NCBI RefSeq assembly: GCF_024721175.1
Contig: NZ_CP099399.1
Span: 682,001-746,000 of the forward strand
Source of the DNA: Rhizobium sp. Pop5
GTDB lineage: Bacteria; Pseudomonadota; Alphaproteobacteria; Rhizobiales; Rhizobiaceae
DNA length: 64,000 nucleotides
Direction: 5' to 3'
The notes below the pieces were generated by a model. That model was not told the DNA's origin. It ran no database searches and worked only from the letters and a program-made list of their open reading frames with translations. A program made the translations under genes and the position numbers. How positions within the stretch are numbered: the first letter of the stretch is position 1; each line of letters begins with the position of its first letter. Of this stretch, positions 51,960-60,775 are shown one piece after another.

Positions 51960-54626
51960 ATGACCAAGTGGGTCTATACGTTCGGCGACGGGCAGGCTGA
52001 AGGCCGGGCGCGCGATCAGGAGATTCTGGGCGGCAAGGGCGCCAATCTCGCTGAAATGTGCAGCCTCGGGCTTCCGGTGCCTCCGGGGCTGACGATCGTC
52101 AGCGATGCCTGCCACACCTATTACAAGAACGGCCGCCATATTGACGACGCGCTGAAGACGCAGGTGCGCGCCGGCATTTCGGCGATCGAGGCGATCACCG
52201 GCCGCCACTTCGGTTCCGTCAGCCAGCCGTTGCTGCTCTCCGTTCGCTCCGGCGCTCGTGTTTCCATGCCCGGCATGATGGACACGGTGCTCAATCTCGG
52301 CCTCAACGACGAGACGGTGCAGGCGCTCGGCCACGATGCCGGCGACGCGCGTTTTGCCTGGGACAGCTACCGCCGTTTCATCCAGATGTATGCCGATGTC
52401 GTCATGGGCCTTGGCAACGATGCTTTCGAGGAAATACTGGAAGACGAGAAGGCCAAGCTCGGCCATGAATTCGATACCGAACTCAGCGCCGCCGAGTGGC
52501 AGCATATCGTCTTCCTCTACAAAAGGCTGATCGAGGAGGAGCTGGGCCAGGAATTCCCGCAAGATCCCGAAGTCCAGCTCTGGGGCGCGGTCGGAGCAGT
52601 CTTTTCCAGCTGGATGAGCGCGCGTGCGCTCACCTACCGCCAGCTTCACAATATTCCGGAAGCTTGGGGAACGGCGGTCAACATCCAGGCCATGGTTTTC
52701 GGCAATCTCGGCAACAGCTCGGCCACTGGCGTCGCCTTCACCCGCAACCCCTCGACCGGCGAGAAGGCGCTCTACGGAGAATTCCTCGTCAATGCCCAGG
52801 GAGAGGATGTCGTTGCCGGCATCCGCACGCCGCAGAGCATCACCGAGGAGGGGCGGCTTTCCTCTGGCTCCGACAAACCCTCGATGGAAAAGCTGATGCC
52901 GGAGGCTTTCCATGAGCTTTGCCGCATCTGCAGCGAGCTCGAAATCCATTACCGCGACATGCAGGACATCGAATTCACCATCGAGCGAGGCAAGCTCTGG
53001 ATGCTGCAGACCCGCTCCGGCAAACGCTCGACCCGCGCGGCGATGAAGATCGCCGTCGATATGGTCGATGAGGGCGTGATCACCGAGGAGGAGGCGGTGC
53101 TGCGCATCGAACCATCAAGCCTCGATCAGCTCTTGCACCCGACGATCGATCCGCGCGTCAACCGCCAGGTGATCGGCACCGGGCTTCCTGCTTCGCCGGG
53201 GGCTGCAACCGGCGCCATCGTCTTCACCGCCGAGGAGGCCGTCGAGGCTGAGGCGGAGGGCCGCAAGGTCATCCTGCTTCGCGTCGAGACCAGTCCGGAG
53301 GATATTCACGGCATGCATGCCGCCGAAGGCATCCTCACCACCCGTGGCGGAATGACCAGCCATGCGGCGGTCGTCGCCCGCGGCATGGGCATCCCCTGCG
53401 TCGTCGGTGCCGGCACCATGCGTATCGATCAACGCAATGAGCGGCTGCTCGGCATCGGCGTGACGCTCAAGAAGGGCGATATCATCACTATCGATGGTTC
53501 GGCCGGCCAGGTGCTGAAGGGCGAAGTGCCGATGATCCAGCCGGAATTGTCGGGTGATTTCGGCCGGATCATGGGTTGGGCCGACCGCGCCAGGCGCATG
53601 ACAGTGCGCACCAATGCCGATACGCCGGCCGATGCGCGCGCCGCCCGCTCCTTCGGTGCCGAGGGCATCGGCCTTTGCCGCACCGAGCACATGTTCTTCG
53701 AGGGTGAGCGCATCCATGTCATGCGCGAGATGATCCTGGCCGAGGACGAGAAGGGCAGGCGGCTGGCGCTCGACAAGCTTCTGCCGATGCAGCGCTCCGA
53801 TTTTACCGGCCTCTTCACCGTCATGCACGGCCTGCCGGTGACGATCCGCCTGCTCGACCCGCCGTTGCACGAATTCCTGCCGAAGACCGACGACGAGGTT
53901 GCGGAGGTCGCCTTCGCCATGGGCATGGAGGCGCTCGCGCTGCGCCAGCGCGTCGATGCGCTGCACGAGTTCAACCCGATGCTCGGCCACCGCGGCTGTC
54001 GGCTGGCGATCTCCTATCCCGAGATCGTCGAGATGCAGGCGCGCGCCATCTTCGAGGCGGCGGTTGCCGCAGCGCACGAAACCGGGGCGGCCGTCGTGCC
54101 GGAGATCATGGTTCCTCTCGTCGGCCTGCGCTCAGAGCTCGATTACGTCAAGGCGCGCATCGATGCCGTTGCCGGCAATGTCATGAGCGAGGCCGGCATG
54201 AAGATCGACTATCTCGTCGGCACGATGATCGAGCTGCCGCGTGCGGCGTTGCGCGCCCATGTGATCGCCGAAGCCGCCGAATTCTTCTCCTTCGGCACCA
54301 ACGACCTGACGCAGACCACTTTCGGCATCTCACGTGACGACGCCTCGGCCTTCATCCCCACCTATCAGCGCAAGGGCATCATCGAGCACGATCCGTTCAT
54401 CTCGCTGGATTTCGACGGGGTAGGGGAACTGATCAGCATCGCCGCCGAACGCGGCAGGCGCACCCGCAACGACATGAAGCTCGGCATCTGCGGTGAACAT
54501 GGCGGCGACCCCGCCTCGATCCGCTTCTGCGAGACGATCGGCCTCGACTACGTCTCGTGCTCGCCGTTCCGTGTGCCGATCGCTAGGCTCGCGGCCGCAC
54601 AGGCGGTCATTTCAGAAAACCGCTGA
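51960..54626 (+). CDS. ppdK: Pyruvate, phosphate dikinase
   Basis: An 888-residue enzyme interconverting pyruvate + ATP + Pi with phosphoenolpyruvate + AMP + PPi. The ATP-grasp N-terminal domain is followed by the phosphohistidine domain (GGMTSHAAVVARGMGIPCVVG, catalytic His) and the PEP-binding domain with the C-terminal GICGEHGGDP carrying the catalytic Cys. Adding residues upstream of 51960 (from 51843) gives non-conserved sequence, so ATG 51960 (MTKWVYTFGDGQAEG) is preferred, with GGGGGGAAG upstream. Confidence 0.97.
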   Translation: MTKWVYTFGDGQAEGRARDQEILGGKGANLAEMCSLGLPVPPGLTIVSDACHTYYKNGRHIDDALKTQVRAGISAIEAITGRHFGSVSQPLLLSVRSGARVSMPGMMDTVLNLGLNDETVQALGHDAGDARFAWDSYRRFIQMYADVVMGLGNDAFEEILEDEKAKLGHEFDTELSAAEWQHIVFLYKRLIEEELGQEFPQDPEVQLWGAVGAVFSSWMSARALTYRQLHNIPEAWGTAVNIQAMVFGNLGNSSATGVAFTRNPSTGEKALYGEFLVNAQGEDVVAGIRTPQSITEEGRLSSGSDKPSMEKLMPEAFHELCRICSELEIHYRDMQDIEFTIERGKLWMLQTRSGKRSTRAAMKIAVDMVDEGVITEEEAVLRIEPSSLDQLLHPTIDPRVNRQVIGTGLPASPGAATGAIVFTAEEAVEAEAEGRKVILLRVETSPEDIHGMHAAEGILTTRGGMTSHAAVVARGMGIPCVVGAGTMRIDQRNERLLGIGVTLKKGDIITIDGSAGQVLKGEVPMIQPELSGDFGRIMGWADRARRMTVRTNADTPADARAARSFGAEGIGLCRTEHMFFEGERIHVMREMILAEDEKGRRLALDKLLPMQRSDFTGLFTVMHGLPVTIRLLDPPLHEFLPKTDDEVAEVAFAMGMEALALRQRVDALHEFNPMLGHRGCRLAISYPEIVEMQARAIFEAAVAAAHETGAAVVPEIMVPLVGLRSELDYVKARIDAVAGNVMSEAGMKIDYLVGTMIELPRAALRAHVIAEAAEFFSFGTNDLTQTTFGISRDDASAFIPTYQRKGIIEHDPFISLDFDGVGELISIAAERGRRTRNDMKLGICGEHGGDPASIRFCETIGLDYVSCSPFRVPIARLAAAQAVISENR

Positions 54627-54648
54627 GATACGGCGGGCGCCCGGGCCG

Positions 54649-54924
54649 TCAATGATGATGCCGCCAGTGATCGCCGTAGATATACGGCCCGTTCAGATCC
54701 CAGGCCATGCTCTGCATCAACTCGGCGCTCTGCGCCCGCGATTCGGCCCGCCTGTCGAGATCGATGCGCTGCAGGCAGTTGGCAAAACCATCCGTGCCGC
54801 GGCGGAAGCCGTAGCTGAGGCACTGGCGCTCATCCGCCGCCCGCCGCTCTTCCGGCGTCATCGTCTGGCAGGCAGAGAGACCGACGATCGTGGCGAGAAG
54901 GGCGACGAGAAGGGGGATGCGCAT
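54649..54924 (-). CDS. Small hypothetical lipoprotein
   Basis: A 91-residue putative lipoprotein with lipobox GLSA-C19. The mature part has MTPEERRAADERQCLSYGFRRGTDGFANCLQRIDLDRR, a pattern with two cysteines seen in many short rhizobial lipoproteins of unknown role, and a His-rich C terminus. An AAGGAATAAATCG site precedes the ATG at 54924; the longer in-frame reading to 55002 is not favoured. Confidence 0.75.
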   Translation of the reverse strand: MRIPLLVALLATIVGLSACQTMTPEERRAADERQCLSYGFRRGTDGFANCLQRIDLDRRAESRAQSAELMQSMAWDLNGPYIYGDHWRHHH

Positions 54925-54992
54925 CGATTTATTCCTTGGCATGATCGCACTGAGGAAATGCCATTCGGGTGGTGGCGTCAAGCGTGGAGATG

Positions 54993-55055
54993 AGCCCCTC
55001 ATCCGCCTGCCGACACCTTCTCCCCGCGAGCGGGGAGAGGGTTAGGGTGAGGGGC
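54993..55055. repeat. Rhizobial palindromic intergenic repeat
   Basis: Nested inverted repeats: outer arms GCCCCTCATCC and GGGTGAGGGGC, inner arms TCTCCCCGC and GCGGGGAGA separated by two bases. This CCCCTCATCC...TCTCCCCGC layout is a dispersed palindromic repeat I know from many rhizobial intergenic regions. It lies between two minus-strand genes. Confidence 0.72.
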
Positions 55056-55097
55056 AAAAACCCGCACCAATCTCTCCGCCCTCATTCGTCTCGTGAG

Positions 55098-55289
55098 TCA
55101 CGCCGCCCCGGCCGGATCGCCGATCGGCAGCAGGGCCGGGTCGAGCGGCGGGTCTTCTGGATTCTTCGTATCCGCCGGGTCCTGAGCCGGCGTCAGCGGC
55201 GGTTTTTCCTGGATGCGGTCGGGAATGCCGGGCGTCGGGGTCGGCCCGCGCGGCGTATCGGCATTTGGTATCGGATCTCTGTTGGGCAT
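55098..55289 (-). CDS. Small proline-rich protein
   Basis: A 63-residue protein rich in proline and aspartate (PNRDPIPNADTPRGPTPTPGIPD), with no signal peptide and no domain that I recognise. The AAGGAGG ribosome binding site just before the ATG is close to ideal, which argues that it is translated. It is probably intrinsically disordered. It is divergent from the zinc-ribbon gene. Confidence 0.6.
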   Translation of the reverse strand: MPNRDPIPNADTPRGPTPTPGIPDRIQEKPPLTPAQDPADTKNPEDPPLDPALLPIGDPAGAA

Positions 55290-55394
55290 GATCGCCTCCT
55301 TTTCAAGGAAAGGAACGGCACGCCCGGCAGATGGTTCCACTTTCGCCGTCGGGCATTCCTCTGTATGAGGAGGCGACAAAACACTGGAACGAGC

Positions 55395-55640
55395 ATGGCC
55401 ATCCGCGACCGATTCTCGAAAAAGATCACCTGTCCGCAATGCGGCAATACCGGCTTTGCCGAAGCCTCCGAGATCGACGATCCCGGCCGCAAGCACCCTG
55501 ATTTCACGGTCGATCATCTGCCGCGCGGCTTCGGCGTGCAGCGCGCTTCCAACCACCAGGAAAACTTCATGCTCAAATGCGAATGCGGGCGCAAGTTTCC
55601 GTTCCGCAGCCTTGCGGAAGCCGCGGCCGACGGGCGTTAA
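55395..55640 (+). CDS. Small zinc-ribbon protein
   Basis: An 81-residue protein with a CPQCG pair at residues 13-17 and a KCECGRKF pair near residue 62, forming a probable zinc ribbon around a polar middle (ASEIDDPGRKHPDFTVDHLPRGFGV). No specific function is recognised. The ribosome binding site is weak (GGAACGAGC). It converges with the following hypothetical gene. Confidence 0.65.
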   Translation: MAIRDRFSKKITCPQCGNTGFAEASEIDDPGRKHPDFTVDHLPRGFGVQRASNHQENFMLKCECGRKFPFRSLAEAAADGR

Positions 55641-55655
55641 AACTCACAGTGAACG

Positions 55656-56045
55656 TCAGATCCGCTCCAGCACTTCGATGAAGGCGTCGGCAAAACGCAC
55701 CAGAGGCGCGGTCTCGTCATCGGGCGCCTGCATGCGAATTTCCGTGCCGTGGCCGTCGAGCAGCGCCAGCACGACACGCATCCTGTTGCCGTCATCGGGA
55801 ATGCGCAGCACGGCGATGCGGCGGCAATCTTCGATCAGGCCGCCGGCGGGAAGATCGAACAGCAACTCGCCGCCGGAACGGTCGGCCGCCCTGCGCACCG
55901 CTTCGCAGAAGCCGGCATCGCCGCCGGCATAGCCTTCGAGCGAAAGTTCGAGCTCAAGCAACTCCAGCGGCAGCATCGGGTCGGACTGATCGATCCCGCC
56001 AAGCGCAGATGCCTGCGGCCTTGCTGCTATGTCGGGTAAAATCAT
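55656..56045 (-). CDS. Hypothetical protein
   Basis: A 129-residue acidic protein without signal peptide or recognised domain. The Leu/Glu-rich segment LPLELLELELSLEGYAGG and the later RIPDDGNRMRVVLALLDGHG suggest an alpha/beta cytosolic protein. An AGGAGAGACGG site precedes the ATG at 56045. No functional link to its neighbours is evident. Confidence 0.55.
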   Translation of the reverse strand: MILPDIAARPQASALGGIDQSDPMLPLELLELELSLEGYAGGDAGFCEAVRRAADRSGGELLFDLPAGGLIEDCRRIAVLRIPDDGNRMRVVLALLDGHGTEIRMQAPDDETAPLVRFADAFIEVLERI

Positions 56046-56263
56046 CCGTCTCTCCTGTTCTCACCAAAGGAGATGAAACCGCGCCAGAATGACCTTTTTT
56101 TGACATATCAGCAAGGGCTTATGAAATGGACTGCGCCTTCGCCGTGGATTCCGCCCGATATGCTTCAGACAAGAGTTTCAATTTGGCCGAATCTTGCACT
56201 AAACAAGGTGATGGCGATTTGCGTGGTTGAGGACGCGGCGCTGACGAGCAACCGGTAAGTTTG

Positions 56264-57172
56264 ATGGCCATCCGCTTCGACCGTCCCGTTTCCAGTGCCG
56301 CCCGCTCTTCGCGGCTGATTGGGGCGTTTTCGCTGGTACTGGCGCTGGCTGTGCTGATCGCCCATCGCTTCGGCGGACTCGCCACCCCCTATCTGGTGCT
56401 GCTGCTGATTGCCGCCGCCGGCTGTGCGCTTCTTGCCGCCCTCCTAGCCGCAATCGGGCTGCGCAGCCTCTGGATGACCGGGGCGGAAGGCGGATTGGCG
56501 GCGCTCGCGGCGCTGATCTACGCCGCCTTTCCGCTGGCGATCGGCGCGCTCGCCGCCGAGCGTTACCTCACGCTGCCTGATATCTACGACGTCTCCACCG
56601 ATCCCGTCTCCGCGCCCGACTGGCTTTCCACCCCGAAATCAGACCAGATCTGGTTGAAGCGTAATCTTCAGGTGACGCCCGAGGATCGCGAAAAGCAGCT
56701 GGCGGCCTATCCCGAGCTGACCGGCCGGCGCTATGAGGGCGCGCTCGACCGCGTGCTGGAAGCGGTGCGCAAGGTCGCCAAGCAGAGCGGCTTCACGATC
56801 ACGCGGAGCAGCGGCGATACCGAGCCGGGGCGCGATCCCGAGGACAAGCCGCTAAAGCCGCAGCCGGGCGACGATGCGGTGGCCGATGCGCCCGATATCA
56901 TCCCGGTGCCGACGCCGCGCCCCTATGACGACGATGTCGCCAAGCTTATCCGCGGCGCCAATGGTGTGACGCTGCAGGGCACCAACCGCACGCTCATTCT
57001 CGGCCTGCGCTTCGATATTGTCATTCGCCTGCGCGAAGAGGCCGAAACCACCTTCGTCGATATCCGCGTCGCCTCGCGCTACGGCCAGCACGACCTCGGC
57101 TTCAGCGCGGCAATCGCCGATGACTACCTGAAGGCGCTGGATGCCGAACTGCTCGGGATCGCGGGTGGGTGA
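56264..57172 (+). CDS. DUF1499 membrane-anchored protein
   Basis: A 302-residue protein with three or four hydrophobic helices in the first 110 residues (about 18-40, 42-70, 78-102) and a DUF1499 domain from about residue 110: YDVSTDPVSAPDWLSTP, then YEGALDRVLEAVRKVAKQSGF and VDIRVASRYGQHDLGFSAAIADDYLKALDAEL. DUF1499 function is unknown. A Pro/Asp-rich insertion (about 185-215) is present in the middle. ATG 56264 is preferred over TTG 56261. Confidence 0.85.
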   Translation: MAIRFDRPVSSAARSSRLIGAFSLVLALAVLIAHRFGGLATPYLVLLLIAAAGCALLAALLAAIGLRSLWMTGAEGGLAALAALIYAAFPLAIGALAAERYLTLPDIYDVSTDPVSAPDWLSTPKSDQIWLKRNLQVTPEDREKQLAAYPELTGRRYEGALDRVLEAVRKVAKQSGFTITRSSGDTEPGRDPEDKPLKPQPGDDAVADAPDIIPVPTPRPYDDDVAKLIRGANGVTLQGTNRTLILGLRFDIVIRLREEAETTFVDIRVASRYGQHDLGFSAAIADDYLKALDAELLGIAGG

Positions 57173-57177
57173 GCCAC

Positions 57178-57320
57178 GGTGCCGCCGGAGGCGGCAGCAA
57201 TCGATCCAGTGGATCGATTGCAGTGGCGAACGCCCTGAGCCCAAGCGAAGGGCCGGGATACGGTGCGGCAAATTCAACCCTCATCCGGTGCCGCCGGAGG
57301 CGGGCGGCAGGTTCAACCTG
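57178..57320. repeat. Palindrome and short direct repeats after DUF1499 gene
   Basis: A perfect 11-base inverted repeat (GCAATCGATCC, AGT spacer, GGATCGATTGC) lies at 57197-57221. The 16-base string GGTGCCGCCGGAGGCG occurs twice, near 57179 and 57291. CCGCCGGAGGCGG itself is palindromic. These resemble dispersed intergenic elements of rhizobia; they also could end the DUF1499 transcript. Confidence 0.65.
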
Positions 57321-57340
57321 CTCCCACGGCACATCAGCAC

Positions 57341-58048
57341 TCACCGCACCCCACGAGATTTCCGCATTTCGCCATCGCGCCACTGCTGCCATTGCTGTCT
57401 CAGCTTGCTCCTGGATATGCCTATGGATTCACCGAGAATCTCGACTTTGAGGATACGTTCGGTCCGGAAATGACGGAAGGCCTGTTTCGATTGGCACCAC
57501 GCGATCAGGAGGCTGTGCGTATCGTCGTAGCCGAGAAGCACTGGACAGACGATGCGGCTGGTGACCGCTCCATCCGCCGCGCGATAGTCGAGTTCAAGCT
57601 TGCGGCCTTCCCTGATCGCCAGCCTGAGCGGACGCGTATCGACCGTGACATTGCCGCCGACCTCATCCGGTTTGATGCCGACCGCAGGCTGGGCAATATA
57701 GGGAAGCAGCTCCTGCGGCATGACCGACGTGATCTTGGCCATGACATCGCTGGCAGCATTGTGGATGGCCGGATCATTCAGCTTCGCCACCATTTGAACG
57801 CCGAGCACGACGGCCTCGATCTCCTCAGGCGTCAGCATGAGCGGCGGCATGTCGTATCGCGGATCGAGGACATAGCCGAACCCCGCTTCGCCTTCGATCG
57901 GAACACGCTGGGCAATCAGATGTGCGATGTCGCGATAGACGGTCCGCCGCGCGACCTCGAGTTCATCCGCCAGCTCGGACGAGGTCACTGGACGGCTCGA
58001 CCGTCGAAGAATCTGGATGATCTGAAAAAGCCGGTCTGCTTTTCGCAT
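57341..58048 (-). CDS. YafY/WYL-domain transcriptional regulator
   Basis: A 235-residue regulator with an N-terminal DeoR-like helix-turn-helix (MRKADRLFQIIQILRRSSRPVTSSELADELEVARRTVYRDIAHL) and a WYL-type C-terminal domain (LELDYRAADGAVTSRIVCPVLLGYDDTHSLLIAWCQ). WYL domains sense small ligands or nucleic acids. It is divergent from the VOC gene, a frequent pairing in which the regulator controls the dioxygenase-fold protein. The start at 58048 is inferred from the HTH. Confidence 0.9.
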   Translation of the reverse strand: MRKADRLFQIIQILRRSSRPVTSSELADELEVARRTVYRDIAHLIAQRVPIEGEAGFGYVLDPRYDMPPLMLTPEEIEAVVLGVQMVAKLNDPAIHNAASDVMAKITSVMPQELLPYIAQPAVGIKPDEVGGNVTVDTRPLRLAIREGRKLELDYRAADGAVTSRIVCPVLLGYDDTHSLLIAWCQSKQAFRHFRTERILKVEILGESIGISRSKLRQQWQQWRDGEMRKSRGVR

Positions 58049-58135
58049 ATCTGCTGACTCCTGCTGCCACAACGCTGTCAGCACGGCTGTGTCAGAAAAG
58101 CAAGGAAGAGCTGGTCGCGCATCAAGGAGAAGATC

Positions 58136-58534
58136 ATGAAATTCGCATCCACCCGCCTCATCGCCTCTGATATCAACAGCATGGTGGCTTTTTATGAGCT
58201 CGTGACGGACTGCCGCGCCGACTGGCTTGCGCCGGTCTTTGCCGAGATCGTCACATCAGGCGCGAGCCTCGCAATCGGCAGCGCGGAAACCGTGGCCCTG
58301 TTTAGCGAGGGCAGTGCGGAACCAAAGGCCAACCGGACGGCCATTCTCGAGTTCATGGTTTGGGATGTCGATGCGGAATTTGCGCGGCTCAAGGATCAGG
58401 TCACGGTCGTGCACGCACCCAAAGATTTGCCATGGGGCAATCGGACAGCGCAGTTTTCCGACCCCGAGGGGACACGAGTCGCCATCTATACGCCGGTAAC
58501 CGACGCCGCCAGACGGCGTTTCGCCGGCCGTTGA
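58136..58534 (+). CDS. VOC family (glyoxalase/dioxygenase fold) protein
   Basis: A 132-residue VOC protein: ASTRLIASDINSMVAFYELVTDC at the N terminus and WGNRTAQFSDPEGTRVAIYTPV at the C terminus give two beta-alpha-beta-beta-beta modules. Metal ligands are not conserved enough to predict a reaction. An AAGGAGAAGATC site precedes the ATG. It is probably regulated by the divergent WYL protein. Confidence 0.87.
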   Translation: MKFASTRLIASDINSMVAFYELVTDCRADWLAPVFAEIVTSGASLAIGSAETVALFSEGSAEPKANRTAILEFMVWDVDAEFARLKDQVTVVHAPKDLPWGNRTAQFSDPEGTRVAIYTPVTDAARRRFAGR

Positions 58535-58595
58535 TCGGGAGCCTTTGTTTGAGAACGTTCCGCGCCCAGACGACCGGAGCCGAGAAAAGGCACGC

Positions 58596-60320
58596 TCACC
58601 CTTCCAACCTCAACCAGCCCGTATAGCGCACCACCAGCCCCGTCAGCCGTCCGCCGATCTCGACGTGGAAGTGGAAGCGCCCATCGCGCTCCTCTTCATA
58701 AGTATCGCCGCCGGGCGCTAAAAACAGCGGCAGGGGAATGCCGAAAAAGCGCCAGCCGCGCACGACAAGCCGCAGCCTGTCGCCCTCGGGCACCAGAGCC
58801 AGCAACACCCGGAAGGGGCCGAAAACCTCGACGAGCAGGTGCCGGTCGCGGGCCTTGCCCTCGGCCTGCCAGCTCTGGAAGCTCTTGTTCCCGAAGCTAC
58901 GCGTCCAGACCTCTTTGTCGCCGTCGGTGGCAAAGCGCACCGTGACCGGCACATCCGCGGCGGCCGGGGGAAAGCCGAAGATGCGCGCGACGAGCCGAGC
59001 AAGCAGCCCGCCGCCGCGCTCGATCCGCGCCCGGCCGGTGGCGATGCGCGCGCCGCCGGCATGGATCGCGGCAAGGGCGGGCGGCAGCCGCTCCCAGGCG
59101 CTACCGAGGATGCGCTGGTAGAGCGGCAGGGCCTCTTCCTCACGGTCCAGCCGGATGCCCGAGGTGATCGAAAAACGCCGGAAGGCCGCCTCGAAATCCG
59201 CAAGCGACAATTCCCCGGCCGCCGGCCGGGCACCATTTTCCGGCCGCCTGCCTTCGAGCAGCCGGCGCACCAGCGCTTCAACCCCGATGACCGGAATGAA
59301 CGGCCCGTCATCGCCTTCGGCAACCAGATGCCAGCCGCAGTTGAGCTTTCTTCCCTGGCGATCGAGGCCGCCCAAGCGGACGAACATGCCGCCGCGATGA
59401 TCGCCGATGGCGAAGCGATGGCTGGCGGCCTGCACCAGCCGAGAAAAAGGCAGCAACGAGGGCAAAAGCCGCAAGCGCACCAGCCGGGCGGCGGCCGAAA
59501 GCAGCCGCTGCAGCGCCTGCGGCTCGGTGCCGACGCCGGTGAAGGTGGATTGCAGCCCGTTAAGGCGGCGCGGCAGCAGTGCAAGGTCGGGCGCATCCAC
59601 CAGCAGGAAGATCCGGCTGGCGAGCGGCGCGGCACCCGGCGGTGCGATCGTCACCCGCATTTCGTCGATCAGCCCGTGCCCCTTGGCCTGTCGCCCCTCG
59701 CGCAGCACCGCCACCGGCTTGCCGGCATAGCTTGCGATCGCTCTGACGACATTGAGCCCGATCTTGACATGCGGCGAGGGGGCGATGCCGGCCGCCACGC
59801 TTTCGATGCGGGAGAAATGCGGCGCCATCGCCTCCAGCGCTGCGAAGGAGAGCGCCGGCAGGCTGCTGAGCCCGGAAAGAGCGAAAACGCCTTTTGCCTT
59901 GGCTTGCGCGTCGAGCTCACCAATGGAGGCGACGAAGCCGGTGCTGTCGGCGAGGTCGGCATAATCGATGTCGAGATCGATGCAGGCCTGCACCACCTTA
60001 TAGGCATCCTGTCTGAAGGTCTGGAACGGCCCAGAGGCATCGACGACGAGATCGGGCCTGAGCCGCGTCAGCTGCTCCTCGAGATCGCCGTCCCGATCGA
60101 AGGCCACCGCCTGTAACCGCGCCCCGAGATCGTTGCCGCCCAGGCGCCCGGCGCCGCCCTTTGGCGATCTCATATCGGCCAGGAAATCGTCGGCCTTTTC
60201 GAGCGAGCGCCCGGCGATCAGCAGCCTGAGGCGCGGTTCCTCGCCGAGCAGCTGGGCCAGCCGGCCGCCGAAGGCGCCGTAGCCGCCGATGATCAGCAGG
60301 GAAAAGCTTTCGCCGCTCAT
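58596..60320 (-). CDS. Saccharopine dehydrogenase-like protein with DUF4166
   Basis: A 574-residue two-domain protein. The N-terminal part (about 1-360) is a saccharopine dehydrogenase-like Rossmann domain: LLIIGGYGAFGGRLAQLL, then RLRLLIAGRS and the LVVDASGPFQT segment. The C-terminal part (about 390-574) is DUF4166-like, beginning YQRILGSAWERLPPALAAIH. The reaction is unknown. Its start overlaps the stop of the DCC-family gene by four bases, making it the last gene of a coupled trio. Confidence 0.85.
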   Translation of the reverse strand: MSGESFSLLIIGGYGAFGGRLAQLLGEEPRLRLLIAGRSLEKADDFLADMRSPKGGAGRLGGNDLGARLQAVAFDRDGDLEEQLTRLRPDLVVDASGPFQTFRQDAYKVVQACIDLDIDYADLADSTGFVASIGELDAQAKAKGVFALSGLSSLPALSFAALEAMAPHFSRIESVAAGIAPSPHVKIGLNVVRAIASYAGKPVAVLREGRQAKGHGLIDEMRVTIAPPGAAPLASRIFLLVDAPDLALLPRRLNGLQSTFTGVGTEPQALQRLLSAAARLVRLRLLPSLLPFSRLVQAASHRFAIGDHRGGMFVRLGGLDRQGRKLNCGWHLVAEGDDGPFIPVIGVEALVRRLLEGRRPENGARPAAGELSLADFEAAFRRFSITSGIRLDREEEALPLYQRILGSAWERLPPALAAIHAGGARIATGRARIERGGGLLARLVARIFGFPPAAADVPVTVRFATDGDKEVWTRSFGNKSFQSWQAEGKARDRHLLVEVFGPFRVLLALVPEGDRLRLVVRGWRFFGIPLPLFLAPGGDTYEEERDGRFHFHVEIGGRLTGLVVRYTGWLRLEG

Positions 60321-60775
60321 GCGATGAAGCGGCTGCGCTGCTCTGGCGTCGGCACCATGCAGCTCTGCCGTCCGGCAATCTTCAGCCTGTTGCGGGCGAT
60401 GAATTCATAAAGCGCATCGGCGGCGCGCCGCGGCAGCAGCCGGAAGATGTTCACCAGCGAATAGGGAAAGCCGAGCCCCGCCACCATGCGGATCGACCCG
60501 TCCGACTTGAAGAAGGCGCGGCCCTCGTCGATGAGGATATTGGTCTCATAGTCGCGTGCATCGAGCCCGTAATGCCGGTAGAGCGCTTCCCCAAGCGGCG
60601 TCTGCGCCGCCAGAAACCGGTATCGCCGCCGCCTGTCGTGCTTCAGCGCGAATTTCACCCAGCCGGAGCAGAAGACGCATTCGCCATCGAAGACGATTAG
60701 CGGCCGGTCATCGGCAAAATCGGGCACGGCGGCATCGCCGCGATAGCTGTAAGCGGCATTTCTCCCCACGCTCAT
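60317..60775 (-). CDS. DCC family (DUF393) thiol-disulfide oxidoreductase-like protein
   Basis: A 152-residue DUF393 protein. The diagnostic D-G-x-C-x-x-C motif is present as FDGECVFCSGW, followed by RYRFLAAQTPLGEALYRHYGL and the C-terminal YEFIARNRLKIAG. The family is predicted to have thioredoxin-like redox activity, but substrates are not known. It overlaps both neighbours by four bases. Confidence 0.9.
   Translation of the reverse strand: MSVGRNAAYSYRGDAAVPDFADDRPLIVFDGECVFCSGWVKFALKHDRRRRYRFLAAQTPLGEALYRHYGLDARDYETNILIDEGRAFFKSDGSIRMVAGLGFPYSLVNIFRLLPRRAADALYEFIARNRLKIAGRQSCMVPTPEQRSRFIA

Noticed and set aside
58839..60116. A 425-residue plus-strand frame opposite the dehydrogenase/DUF4166 gene
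   Set aside because: No ribosome binding site and no family match; antisense artefact.
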